From contig JAKZSU010000225.1 in the NCBI GenBank assembly GCA_047517485.1, positions 1 through 35,772 on the forward strand: a DNA stretch of 35,772 nucleotides, in the 5' to 3' direction. The number at the start of each line of letters is the position of its first letter. Positions within the stretch are counted from its first letter, which is position 1. A program made the position numbers and the translations under genes. Origin of the DNA: JAKZSU01 sp047517485. GTDB taxonomy: Bacteria; Pseudomonadota; Alphaproteobacteria; UBA7887. The notes below the pieces were generated by a model. That model searched no databases. It was given only the letters and a program-made list of their open reading frames with translations, and was not told where the DNA came from. Shown here one piece after another: positions 7,255-14,825 of this stretch.

Positions 7255-8943
7255 GTGACCGTGGCGGCCGAGGGCGGGCGCGCCTGGCCTGGTCGGCGCC
7301 ATTGGAACGTTTGGGTGGTGCTGCCGGTAATCGCGGCGTCGCTCGTCGCGGTGCCGGTTCTCGTTGTCCTCGCCAATGTTCTGACCCCGGCCGGCGAGGT
7401 CTGGCGTCACCTCGTCGACACCGTGCTGTGGCGCTACATCGAAAATACCCTGTGGCTCACCCTTGGGGTTGGGCTCGGCACCGTGATCCTCGGATCGGGG
7501 ACGGCGTGGCTGTGCAGCATGTGCCGGTTTCCCGGCCGCGGCGTTTTCGAATGGGCGTTGTTGCTGCCGCTGGCGGTGCCGACCTACGCGATCGGTTTCA
7601 CCTATGCCGGTTTATTCGAATACGCCGGCCCGGTGCAGACCGGGCTGCGCGACGCGTTCGGCTGGGGGCGCGGCGATTACTGGTTTCCCGATGTGCGCTC
7701 GCTCGGCGGCGCGATTTTGGTGATGACCCTGGTGCTCTATCCCTACGTCTATCTGTTCGCGCGCGCGGCGTTTCTCAATCAGTCGGTGTGCGCGCTCGAG
7801 ATCGGCCGTACTCTGGGTCGCGGGCCGTGGCGGAGCTTTACCGATATCGCCCTGCCGCTCGCCCGCCCGGCCCTGGTCGGCGGCATGGCGCTGGCGCTGA
7901 TGGAAGCGCTCAGCGATTTCGGCACCGTGCAATATTATGGCGTCGATACCTTTACCACCGGCATTTACCGCACCTGGTTTTCGCTCGGCGACGCGTCCGC
8001 CGCCGCCCAGCTCGCCGCGGTGCTGCTGATCTTCGTCGCCGTCCTGCTGATCGGCGAGCAATGGTCGCGACGCAAGGCGCGGTTCTTCCATACCACCGGC
8101 GTCTATCGCCCGTTGCCGAGTTATCGCTTGCTCGGATGGCGCGCCGCCGGGGCGTTCGCTGCCTGCTTTGCCGTGGTCGGACTGGGATTTTTGCTGCCGG
8201 CGATCCAACTCGCGGCATGGACCGTCGAGACCGGTTCGGAAACTATCAACTTTGCGTTTGCCATGCTGGCGTGGAACAGTTTTCGCTTGGCGGCGATTAC
8301 CGCCGTCCTTGCGGTCGTGGTGGCACTTTTGGTGGCCTATGCCGTGCGCCTTGGCGCCGGGCCGGTCGGCGCCATGGCCAAACGGCTCGCCGGCCTCGGC
8401 TATGCGGTGCCCGGCTCGGTGATCGCCGTCGGCGTGCTGGTGCCGTTCGCCTGGATCGACACCACCGTCGATAGCTTCGCCCGCGACACGTTCGGGGTTT
8501 CCACCGGGCTGATCTTGACCGGCAGCCTGGTGGCATTGATCTTCGCCTATCTGGTGCGGTTTTTCGCGGTCTCGCTGAACGCGGTCGATGCCGCCCTGGC
8601 CAAGGTCACGCCAAACATGGATGGTGCGGCGCGGACCCTCGGGCTCGGCCCGGCGCGCGTGCTATGGCGGGTGCACGTGCCGATCATTCGCGCCGGCCTG
8701 CTGACCGCGGCGCTGCTCGCCTTTGTCGATGTCATGAAGGAGCTTCCGGCGACCTTGATCATGCGGCCGTTCAATTTCAACACCCTGGCGGTGCGCGCCT
8801 ATGAACTGGCGTCCGACGAGCAGCTTGCCGAGTCGGCGAGCGCCGCGTTGGCGATCGTCGCCGTCGGAATCCTGCCGGTGATCGTCATGAGCCGCGCGAT
8901 TACCCATGCCCGACCCGGCGCGCCGCCGCCGCCCGCGCGATGA
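7255..8943 (+). CDS. fbpB: ferric iron ABC transporter, fused permease
   Basis: 562-residue inner-membrane permease with two fused BPD_transp_1 halves and about 12 predicted membrane segments, the FbpB layout for iron(III) importers. The EAA coupling loops that dock the ATPase are visible as ALEIGRTLGRGPWRSFTDIALP (first half, about residues 180-201) and GAARTLGLGPARVLWRVHVP (second half, about 460-480), split here only to describe them. The start is GTG at 7255, 14 bases after fbpA; the ATG at 7244 meets a stop at once. The last codons overlap fbpC by ATGA. A membrane N-terminal segment follows a short basic leader. Confidence 0.9.
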   Translation: MTVAAEGGRAWPGRRHWNVWVVLPVIAASLVAVPVLVVLANVLTPAGEVWRHLVDTVLWRYIENTLWLTLGVGLGTVILGSGTAWLCSMCRFPGRGVFEWALLLPLAVPTYAIGFTYAGLFEYAGPVQTGLRDAFGWGRGDYWFPDVRSLGGAILVMTLVLYPYVYLFARAAFLNQSVCALEIGRTLGRGPWRSFTDIALPLARPALVGGMALALMEALSDFGTVQYYGVDTFTTGIYRTWFSLGDASAAAQLAAVLLIFVAVLLIGEQWSRRKARFFHTTGVYRPLPSYRLLGWRAAGAFAACFAVVGLGFLLPAIQLAAWTVETGSETINFAFAMLAWNSFRLAAITAVLAVVVALLVAYAVRLGAGPVGAMAKRLAGLGYAVPGSVIAVGVLVPFAWIDTTVDSFARDTFGVSTGLILTGSLVALIFAYLVRFFAVSLNAVDAALAKVTPNMDGAARTLGLGPARVLWRVHVPIIRAGLLTAALLAFVDVMKELPATLIMRPFNFNTLAVRAYELASDEQLAESASAALAIVAVGILPVIVMSRAITHARPGAPPPPAR

Positions 8944-9968
8944 CCGCCGGCTTGGAAATTGACGGCGTCAGCCACGCCTACGGCACAGTGGAGGCGGTGC
9001 GCGAGGTGTCGCTCAGCGTCGCCGCCGGCGAACTGGTCGCGCTGTTGGGACCGTCCGGGTGCGGCAAATCCACCGTATTGCGCGTGGCGGCGGGGCTCGA
9101 ACATCTGCAGCACGGTGCCGTGAGGATCGCCGGAAAAGTGGTCGCCGAACCGGGTCGGGAAGCCCCGCCGGAAGCCCGCTCCGTCGGCTTGATGTTTCAG
9201 GATTTCGCCTTGTTCCCGCACCTCACCGTCGCCCGCAATGTCGGCTTCGGGGTCTCTGGGCAAAGTGCCGCGATCGTCGCGGCGGCGCTCGAACGGGTCG
9301 GGCTGGCGCACCGCGCCGATGACTATCCGCATGCGCTTTCAGGTGGCGAGCAACAACGTGTCGCGCTCGCCCGGGCGCTCGCGCCGCGTCCCAAGGTGAT
9401 GCTGCTCGACGAGCCGTTCAGCGGGCTCGATGTGGTGCTGCGCGACCGCATCCGCGAGACCACGGCGGCGATCTTGCGCGAAAGTGGCACGCCGACCCTG
9501 ATGGTGACCCATGACCCGGAAGAAGCGATGCTGATGGCGGATCGCATCGCGCTGATGCGCGACGGACGGATTATCCAGGAGGGCCCGCCGGACAGTCTGT
9601 ACCGCGAGCCGAACAGCGCCTTCTGCGCCACTTTCATCGGTGACGCCAACAGTTTTGACGGCCAGGTTATGAACGGTGCGGTGGCCACGCCGTTGGGCGA
9701 TTTTGCCGCGCCCCACCATGCGGACGGCACCCCGGCGCGGGTGTTGATCCGCCCGGAAGGGATCCGCCTCGATGCCACCGACGGGGTCGAAGCCGCGGTG
9801 GTTTTGGTCCGCAGCCTGGGGCGTTCCGGGCTGGTGACCCTCGAACTCGGCGACGCGCAAACCGTGGTCGCGCGATTGTTCTGGACAGATCTGCCCCGGC
9901 CCGGCGATAAGGTGCGGATCAGCGCCGATCGCGCGATGGCATTTGTGTTTTGCGGCGCTGATAGGTAA
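8940..9968 (+). CDS. fbpC: ferric iron ABC transporter, ATP-binding protein
   Basis: 342-residue ABC ATPase that powers the FbpB permease. Walker A GPSGCGKST is at 37-45, the Q-loop in MFQDFALFPHLTV near 86, the signature LSGGEQQR at 133-140, Walker B with catalytic Glu in VMLLDEPFSGLD (about 153-164), and the switch His in VTHDPEEA. A C-terminal TOBE-type domain starts near residue 245 (VLIRPEGIRLD), typical of the FbpC/PotA/MalK group and often regulatory. ATG overlaps the fbpB stop. This ends the iron operon; tatA starts 122 bases later. Confidence 0.92.
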   Translation: MTAGLEIDGVSHAYGTVEAVREVSLSVAAGELVALLGPSGCGKSTVLRVAAGLEHLQHGAVRIAGKVVAEPGREAPPEARSVGLMFQDFALFPHLTVARNVGFGVSGQSAAIVAAALERVGLAHRADDYPHALSGGEQQRVALARALAPRPKVMLLDEPFSGLDVVLRDRIRETTAAILRESGTPTLMVTHDPEEAMLMADRIALMRDGRIIQEGPPDSLYREPNSAFCATFIGDANSFDGQVMNGAVATPLGDFAAPHHADGTPARVLIRPEGIRLDATDGVEAAVVLVRSLGRSGLVTLELGDAQTVVARLFWTDLPRPGDKVRISADRAMAFVFCGADR

Positions 9969-9974
9969 ACATTG

Positions 9975-9988
9975 ATCTCAATTGAGAT
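9975..9988. repeat. perfect 14-bp palindrome between fbpC and tatA
   Basis: ATCTCAATTGAGAT is its own reverse complement and begins six bases after the fbpC stop. It could be an operator for the tat operon or a stem that protects the fbp mRNA end; no T run follows it. The same gap also holds a 7-bp inverted repeat (CGACGGC 10036-10042, GCCGTCG 10072-10078) whose right arm touches the tatA ribosome-binding site. I see no convincing promoter between 9969 and 10090. Confidence 0.5.
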
Positions 9989-10090
9989 GTTGGGCGAGGA
10001 TATGCGCGCTAGAGTCGCGGCCACGCCCCAAAAATCGACGGCGGCTTAGGCCGAAATCAACCGGTATTCCGGCCGTCGCAAGGAGTGAAC

Positions 10091-10345
10091 ATGAGTATTG
10101 GCATATGGCAAATCGTTTTGATCCTGGTCATCGTCCTGATCCTGTTCGGAGCCGGCAAACTGCCGCGGGTGATGGGTGACGTCGCGAAAGGCGTGAAAAG
10201 CTTCAAGGCGGGCCTGAAGGACGACGAGAGCGACGACAAGGCCGCCGCGAGCGAGACCAAGGAAGTCCCGCACGGTCAGACAATGGCCTCCGAGGCGACC
10301 GAGACCGAGGCTCCGGCCAAGGCCGAGGAACCAGTCAAAACGTGA
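10091..10345 (+). CDS. tatA: Sec-independent (Tat) translocase subunit TatA
   Basis: 84-residue TatA, which oligomerises with TatBC to carry folded proteins across the inner membrane. One N-terminal membrane helix (IWQIVLILVIVLILFGAG, residues 5-22) ends at the hallmark FGAGKLP, followed by the amphipathic helix VMGDVAKGVKSFKAGL, then an acidic/Ala-rich tail. A GTG at 10085 is in frame, but AAGGAG at 10079-10084 is a strong ribosome-binding site six bases before the ATG at 10091 and overlaps that GTG region, so ATG 10091 is preferred. First gene of tatABC. Confidence 0.95.
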   Translation: MSIGIWQIVLILVIVLILFGAGKLPRVMGDVAKGVKSFKAGLKDDESDDKAAASETKEVPHGQTMASEATETEAPAKAEEPVKT

Positions 10346-10403
10346 CCCTTGGCGTGGCTATCGGTATGCGCCGGTAACCGCGCCGATGTGAGGCTAGCAG
10401 GCG

Positions 10404-10865
10404 ATGCTCGATGTCGGTTGGAGCGAGATGGCGATTGTTGCCGTCGTCGCATTATTCGTAATCGGTCCCAAGGAATTGCCGCGGGCGCTACGCACCATCG
10501 GGCGCTACGCCGGCAAGATCAAGGCGGTCGCGCGCGAATTCCAGGACAGCATCGACGACGCGGTGCGCGAAGCCGAACTCGACGATGTCAAGAAACAGAT
10601 TGAAGCCGTCGGCAGGAAAGATTTCGGCAAATCGATCAGCGATGCGATTGATCCCGAAGGCGAGATCGAAAAAGGCATGAACATTCCCAAGTCGATATTG
10701 GGAGCGCCTAGCGACTCCAAGCCTGGCGAAGAGAAAGAGACCGAACCAGACGCGCCCGCTGAGACCGCCGATGTCTCCGTGCCGCCCCTGGCCGACAAAC
10801 CGGTCCCCGCGACCCCACCGGCCGAAGAGGCCGCCGAGGCCGACACCAGCAAGGCCGGCGCCTAG
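10404..10865 (+). CDS. tatB: Sec-independent (Tat) translocase subunit TatB
   Basis: 153-residue TatB, which with TatC forms the receptor for twin-arginine signal peptides. It opens MLDVGWSEMAIVAVVALFVIGPKELPRALR: a short membrane helix ending at the GPKELP motif typical of TatB, then an amphipathic helix and a coiled, charged segment (AREFQDSIDDAVREAELDDVKKQIE in part). The last 70 or so residues are a Pro/Ala/Glu-rich tail of low complexity. It lies 58 bases after tatA and three bases before tatC. Confidence 0.95.
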   Translation: MLDVGWSEMAIVAVVALFVIGPKELPRALRTIGRYAGKIKAVAREFQDSIDDAVREAELDDVKKQIEAVGRKDFGKSISDAIDPEGEIEKGMNIPKSILGAPSDSKPGEEKETEPDAPAETADVSVPPLADKPVPATPPAEEAAEADTSKAGA

Positions 10866-10868
10866 CCC

Positions 10869-11831
10869 GTGGTCGACGTCCCGCAAAGCGAAGTCGAATC
10901 CTCGAAAGCGCCGCTCCTCGACCATCTGATCGAGCTGCGCAACCGCCTGATGTGGGCGGTGATCGCCCTCTTCGTCGCCTTTATCGCCTGCTTCCTGGTC
11001 ACCGAGGACTACCTTTTTCCATTCCTTGTGGAGCCGCTGTTCCAGGTTTATCAGGATCTCGGCATCGAAAATCCGCGGATGATTTATACCGGGTTGGCCG
11101 AGGCGTTCTTTACCTACATCAAACTCGCCTTCTACGCCGCGCTGTTTCTTTCATTTCCGATGATCGCAAACCAATTTTGGAAATTTGTCGCGCCTGGCCT
11201 CTATCGAAACGAAAAACGCGCGTTTTTACCTTTTCTAATCGCGACCCCGGTGCTGTTCCTGATCGGTGCCTCGCTAGTTTATTTTTTCATCCTTCCGCTG
11301 GCTTGGAGATTTTTTCTTGGCTTTGAGAACCCACAGGTCGAAGGTCTCGACACCCTGGCGATTGAGCTCGAGCCAAAGGTCAACGAATATCTGTCACTCA
11401 TCGTAAAACTGATGTTCGCGTTCGGGATCGCTTTCCAGCTTCCAGTGGTCTTGACGCTGATGGCGCGTGCCGGGCTGGTCACATCAAAAGGCCTCGCGAG
11501 AAACCGCAAATATTCGATTGTTATCGCGTTTGTCGCCGCGGCGCTGCTCACGCCGCCTGATCTGATCAGCCAGATCGGCCTCGGGATACCGATCATCGTG
11601 CTCTATGAGATCTCGATCGTTCTTGCCCGCATGACCGAGAAGAAACGCGCGGCCCGCGAGGCGGCGGAGGACGCCGATCTCGATGCCAAGCTCGATGATG
11701 ACGACGATGACGACGACGATGACGATCCGACCCCGACCGGATCGGGTCCCGCCAGTCCGACTGCGCCGTCGACGACGACGCCGGTCGATCAAGACATCGA
11801 CGACGAGACCGATTTCAATCAGACTCGCTAA
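10869..11831 (+). CDS. tatC: Sec-independent (Tat) translocase subunit TatC
   Basis: 320-residue polytopic inner-membrane protein with six membrane segments, the core of the Tat signal-peptide receptor. Family marks are LLDHLIELRNRLMW near the N-terminus, the conserved first-loop Glu region and KFVAPGLYRNEKRAFLPF (about 98-115). The start is GTG, three bases after the tatB stop. The usual TatC core ends near residue 262. This protein then carries an extra acidic tail of about 55 residues with a run of eleven Asp (codons at about 11694-11726) and a Pro/Thr/Ser stretch, ending DETDFNQTR. The tail should face the cytoplasm if the usual topology holds. Confidence 0.95.
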   Translation: MVDVPQSEVESSKAPLLDHLIELRNRLMWAVIALFVAFIACFLVTEDYLFPFLVEPLFQVYQDLGIENPRMIYTGLAEAFFTYIKLAFYAALFLSFPMIANQFWKFVAPGLYRNEKRAFLPFLIATPVLFLIGASLVYFFILPLAWRFFLGFENPQVEGLDTLAIELEPKVNEYLSLIVKLMFAFGIAFQLPVVLTLMARAGLVTSKGLARNRKYSIVIAFVAAALLTPPDLISQIGLGIPIIVLYEISIVLARMTEKKRAAREAAEDADLDAKLDDDDDDDDDDDPTPTGSGPASPTAPSTTTPVDQDIDDETDFNQTR

Positions 11832-11875
11832 CCCCGCGCCCAAGAGCACGTCTTGCCTTGATGGAAACGGTTTGA

Positions 11876-11970
11876 TGGGACAGATTGGCTTTTCGAGTAG
11901 GCGCGGCACGACGGGCGATGCGGCGCATCGGCCGAGGGTCGCAACGCACGCGAAAAGCCAATCTGTCCCA
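11876..11970. repeat. left inner hairpin of the cloverleaf element
   Basis: Perfect 20-bp stem (TGGGACAGATTGGCTTTTCG at 11876 against its reverse complement ending at 11970) closing a 55-base loop. Inside the loop, CGATGC-GGC-GCATCG at 11916-11930 forms a tight 6-bp hairpin. Confidence 0.9.
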
Positions 11971-11977
11971 CCGAAGG

Positions 11978-12073
11978 CCGCGTTCCCGCATCCCGTGGCG
12001 TCGTTGCGCGGCTTGCCCGATGGACCCACATCGTGCGGCACCGCGCGCCTAGCCACGGGATGCGGGAACGCGG
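11978..12073. repeat. right inner hairpin of the cloverleaf element
   Basis: Perfect 22-bp stem (left arm 11978-11999 begins CCGCGTTCCCGCATCCC; right arm 12052-12073) closing a 52-base loop. The loop pairs again through GCGCGG 12006-12011 with CCGCGC 12041-12046, and CGATG 12018-12022 with CATCG 12029-12033. Confidence 0.9.
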
Positions 12074-12111
12074 TCAAATCGATTCCATCAAGGCAAGACG
12101 TGCTCTAGACG

Positions 12112-13386
12112 ATGTTCGACATCAAAGCCATTCGTGACGACCCGCAAGCGTTCGACGCCGGCATGGCGCGGCGCGGCGTGGAGCCGCAAGCGGCGGCGCT
12201 GTTGGTGCTCGACGCCACGCGGCGCGAGGCGATCGCCGAGACCCAGGCGTTGCAGACCGAGCGCAACGCCAAGTCGAAGGAGATCGGCGCCGCGAAGGGG
12301 CGGGGCGAGGACGCCAGCGCGATCATCGCCGAGGTTGGCGCGCTCAAGGACCGCATGCAGGCCGGCGAGGAGCGCGCGCGTGAAGGCAGTCGGGCGGTCG
12401 ACGAAGCGCTCGCGAGCCTGCCGAACATTCCCGCCGCCGACGTTCCCGACGGTGCCGACGAGGCGGCGAACCAGGAAATCCGCCGGGTCGGCGCGCCGCG
12501 CGCCACCGAATTCGATCCGCGTCAGCATTTCGATCTCGGCGAGGCGCTTGGACATATGGATTTCGAGGGCGCGGCGCGTCTTTCGGGCGCGCGCTTTGTC
12601 GTCCTCGACGGGCCCCTGGCGCGCCTTGAACGCGCGATCGCCGCCTTCATGCTCGATTTGCAGACCGACGAGCACGGTTATCGCGAGGTCAGTCCGCCCT
12701 ATCTGGTGCGCGACGAGGCGCTGTTCGGCACCGGTCAGCTGCCAAAATTCGCCGACGATCTGTTCGCCACGCCGGACGGCTACTGGCTGATCCCCACGGC
12801 GGAAGTCCCGCTGACCAATCTGGTGCGCGAGCAGATCACCGACGAGGCGGCGCTGCCGATCCGCGTCACCGCGCACACCCCGTGCTTTCGCGCCGAGGCG
12901 GGGGCGGCGGGCAAGGACACCCGCGGCATGATCCGCCTGCATCAGTTCGACAAGGTCGAGCTGGTGTCGATTGTCGCGCCGGACCAGTCCGATGCCGAGC
13001 TCGAACGGATGACCGGCTGCGCCGAGGAAGTGCTCAAACGTCTCGAACTGCCCTATCGGGTGATGCTGCTGTCGGCCGGCGATATGGGCTTCGCGGCACG
13101 CAAGACCTACGATCTCGAAGTCTGGCTGCCCGGCCAGGACGCCTATCGCGAGATTTCCAGTTGCTCGAACTGCGGCGATTTCCAGGCGCGGCGGATGAAC
13201 GCGCGGTACCGGCCGAGCGAAGGCAAGGGCACCGCCTTCGTCCACACCCTCAACGGCTCCGGCCTGGCGGTCGGACGCACCCTGGTGGCGGTGATGGAGA
13301 ATTGGCAGAACGCCGACGGCACGATCACCGTGCCCGATGTGCTGCGGCCCAATATGGGCGGCCTGGATCTCATCGGCCCGCGATGA
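12112..13386 (+). CDS. serS: seryl-tRNA synthetase
   Basis: 424-residue class II synthetase that charges tRNA-Ser (and tRNA-Sec where present). The N-terminal antiparallel coiled-coil arm that grips the long variable arm of the tRNA covers about residues 30-100. Class II motif 2 is CFRAEAGAAGKDTRGMIRLHQF (near 263-284; given only to place it), and motif 3 is NGSGLAVGRTLVAVMENWQ (about 382-400). The TIPTAEV equivalent appears as LIPTAEVPLTNL. ATG 12112 fits the family start MFDIKAIRDDPQAFD. No ribosome-binding site is visible, because the inverted-repeat element ends five bases upstream. The stop overlaps surE by ATGA. Confidence 0.96.
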   Translation: MFDIKAIRDDPQAFDAGMARRGVEPQAAALLVLDATRREAIAETQALQTERNAKSKEIGAAKGRGEDASAIIAEVGALKDRMQAGEERAREGSRAVDEALASLPNIPAADVPDGADEAANQEIRRVGAPRATEFDPRQHFDLGEALGHMDFEGAARLSGARFVVLDGPLARLERAIAAFMLDLQTDEHGYREVSPPYLVRDEALFGTGQLPKFADDLFATPDGYWLIPTAEVPLTNLVREQITDEAALPIRVTAHTPCFRAEAGAAGKDTRGMIRLHQFDKVELVSIVAPDQSDAELERMTGCAEEVLKRLELPYRVMLLSAGDMGFAARKTYDLEVWLPGQDAYREISSCSNCGDFQARRMNARYRPSEGKGTAFVHTLNGSGLAVGRTLVAVMENWQNADGTITVPDVLRPNMGGLDLIGPR

Positions 13387-14156
13387 GCGTGCTCGCCGGC
13401 AAGCGCATCCTCATATCCAACGACGACGGCGTGCAAGCGCCCGGGATCGAACGGCTGGAGAAGATCGCCCGCCAGTTCACCGACGACGTCTGGGTGGTGG
13501 CGCCGGAATCCGACCATAGCGGCGCCGGCCATTCGCTGACCTTGTCCGAGCCGGTGCGGGTGCGTCAGTTGAGCGATCAGAAATTCGCGGTCTCGGGCAC
13601 CCCCACCGACAGCGTGCTGGTGGCGCTACTCGAAATTCTCCCCGACAAGCGTCCCGACCTGGTGCTGTCGGGGATCAATCGCGGCGGCAATCTCGGCGAG
13701 GACATCACCTATTCGGGAACCGTCGCGGCGGCGATGGAGGGCACCCTGTTCGGCGTCCCGTCGATTGCGCTCAGTCAGCACACCGACAAGCTCAGCCGCG
13801 CGCCGTGGGCGACCGCCGAGCACCACGCGCCCGCGTTACTGGAGCGACTGGTCGCCGCGGGTTGGCCGAAGAACGTTTTTCTCAACGTCAATTTCCCCGA
13901 TGTCGCGGCCGGCGATGTCGTCGGCACCGTGGTCACCCGCCAGGGTCGGCGCAAGCCGGGCTCGAAGATCGACCGCCGCGAGGATCCGCGCGGCCGGCCC
14001 TATTATTGGATCGATTCCGCACGCATCGAGCAGCCGACACTCGAAGGCTCGGACTTGTCGGCGGTCTACGGCGGTAAAATATCGATAACACCGCTTCATC
14101 TCGACCTGACCCATCACGAGACCTGCGTCGCCCTGGGGGCGGCACTCGATCGATAA
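13383..14156 (+). CDS. surE: 5'-nucleotidase / stationary-phase survival protein SurE
   Basis: 257-residue metal-dependent nucleoside monophosphatase, which also acts on short polyphosphates in studied bacteria. The metal-binding residues known from the family are all present: Asp14-Asp15 (ISNDDGVQAPG), Ser46 (DHSGAGHS) and Asn99 (SGINRGGNLGEDITYSGTV). The same frame stays open far upstream through serS, but the family start MSVLAGKRILISNDDG and the ATGA overlap with the serS stop fix the start at 13383. It is followed after 21 bases by pcm, the usual pairing. Confidence 0.95.
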   Translation: MSVLAGKRILISNDDGVQAPGIERLEKIARQFTDDVWVVAPESDHSGAGHSLTLSEPVRVRQLSDQKFAVSGTPTDSVLVALLEILPDKRPDLVLSGINRGGNLGEDITYSGTVAAAMEGTLFGVPSIALSQHTDKLSRAPWATAEHHAPALLERLVAAGWPKNVFLNVNFPDVAAGDVVGTVVTRQGRRKPGSKIDRREDPRGRPYYWIDSARIEQPTLEGSDLSAVYGGKISITPLHLDLTHHETCVALGAALDR

Positions 14157-14177
14157 AGACGAGGGACGGAGACTTGT

Positions 14178-14825
14178 GTGACCGACCCGGCGAATAAAGC
14201 GCGATTGATCTTGGGCCTGCGCCAGGCGGGGGTCACCGACACCGGTGTTCTGTCGGCGATCGAAGTGGTGCCGCGCGAGCTGTTCGTTCCAGACAATCTC
14301 GCCGATCACGCCTATGACGACAACGCCTTGCCAATCGCCTGCGGCCAGACCATCAGCCAGCCCACCGTGGTCGCCTGGATGACGGCGGCCTTGGAGATCG
14401 GCGAGCGTATGCGGGTACTCGAAATCGGCACCGGGTCGGGCTATCAGGCGGCGATCCTCGCCCACCTGTGCCGCCGAGTCTACACCGTCGAGCGCCACCG
14501 CGACCTCGCCAAGGAAGCGCAGCAGCGCTTTCAGGATTTGAACCTCAACAACATCAGCTCGCGGATCGGCGACGGCAGCCTGGGCTGGCCCGAGCAGGCG
14601 CCGTTCGAGCGCATCGTCGTCACCGCCGCGGCGGTGGCGCCACCGCCGGCCTTGCTCGATCAATTGGCGCTCGGCGGGATCATGATGCTGCCGCTCGGCG
14701 AGCCCGACGGCGACCAGACGCTGGTTCGTCTGCGCCGCGACGAGGACGGCTTTCACCGCGAACGAATATTCGGCGTCCGCTTCGTGCCCCTGATCGAAGG
14801 GGTCGCGGGCGAGCCGGCGCGATGA
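14178..14825 (+). CDS. pcm: protein-L-isoaspartate O-methyltransferase
   Basis: 215-residue cytosolic SAM-dependent enzyme that methylates L-isoaspartyl residues in damaged proteins to start their repair. The SAM-binding motif I, VLEIGTGSGYQAAIL, is at 80-94. The PIMT-specific GQTISQPTVVAWM at 57-69 holds the catalytic Ser60. ITAA-type motif II appears as RIVVTAAAVAPP. The start is GTG 14178, behind the purine-rich GAGGGACGGAG. The stop overlaps the next gene by ATGA. surE-pcm-nlpD is the same order as in E. coli, where rpoS follows; here no sigma factor follows. Confidence 0.95.
   Translation: MTDPANKARLILGLRQAGVTDTGVLSAIEVVPRELFVPDNLADHAYDDNALPIACGQTISQPTVVAWMTAALEIGERMRVLEIGTGSGYQAAILAHLCRRVYTVERHRDLAKEAQQRFQDLNLNNISSRIGDGSLGWPEQAPFERIVVTAAAVAPPPALLDQLALGGIMMLPLGEPDGDQTLVRLRRDEDGFHRERIFGVRFVPLIEGVAGEPAR

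Larger units (their letters stand above)
11843..12106. repeat. nested three-stem (cloverleaf) inverted-repeat element
   Basis: A 264-bp element that nearly fills the tatC-serS gap (11832-12111). The outer arms, 11843-11875 and 12074-12106, are inverted repeats matching at 31 of 33 positions. Directly inside are two further inverted repeats: 11876-11895 with 11951-11970 (20 of 20) and 11978-11999 with 12052-12073 (22 of 22). The three stems adjoin with 0, 7 and 0 unpaired bases, so DNA or RNA strands can fold into a closed three-way junction. Each inner arm is capped by a smaller hairpin containing CGATG/CATCG. It encodes no plausible protein. It resembles a non-autonomous mobile element or bacterial interspersed repeat, but I do not recognise the family. 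No target duplication is evident. Confidence 0.9.

Noticed and set aside
11683..12108. 141-codon frame across the end of tatC and the inverted-repeat element
   Set aside because: It is Arg-rich, spans the stems, and starts inside tatC; the repeat explains the openness.
12882..13382. N-terminal extension of surE into serS (long joined frame)
   Set aside because: The upstream part is an out-of-frame reading of serS; the SurE family start and ATGA overlap place the start at 13383.
14468..14821. N-terminal extension of the NlpD-like gene into pcm
   Set aside because: The lipoprotein signal begins at MRRDLAKLALMA (14822); the upstream part is a pcm shadow.
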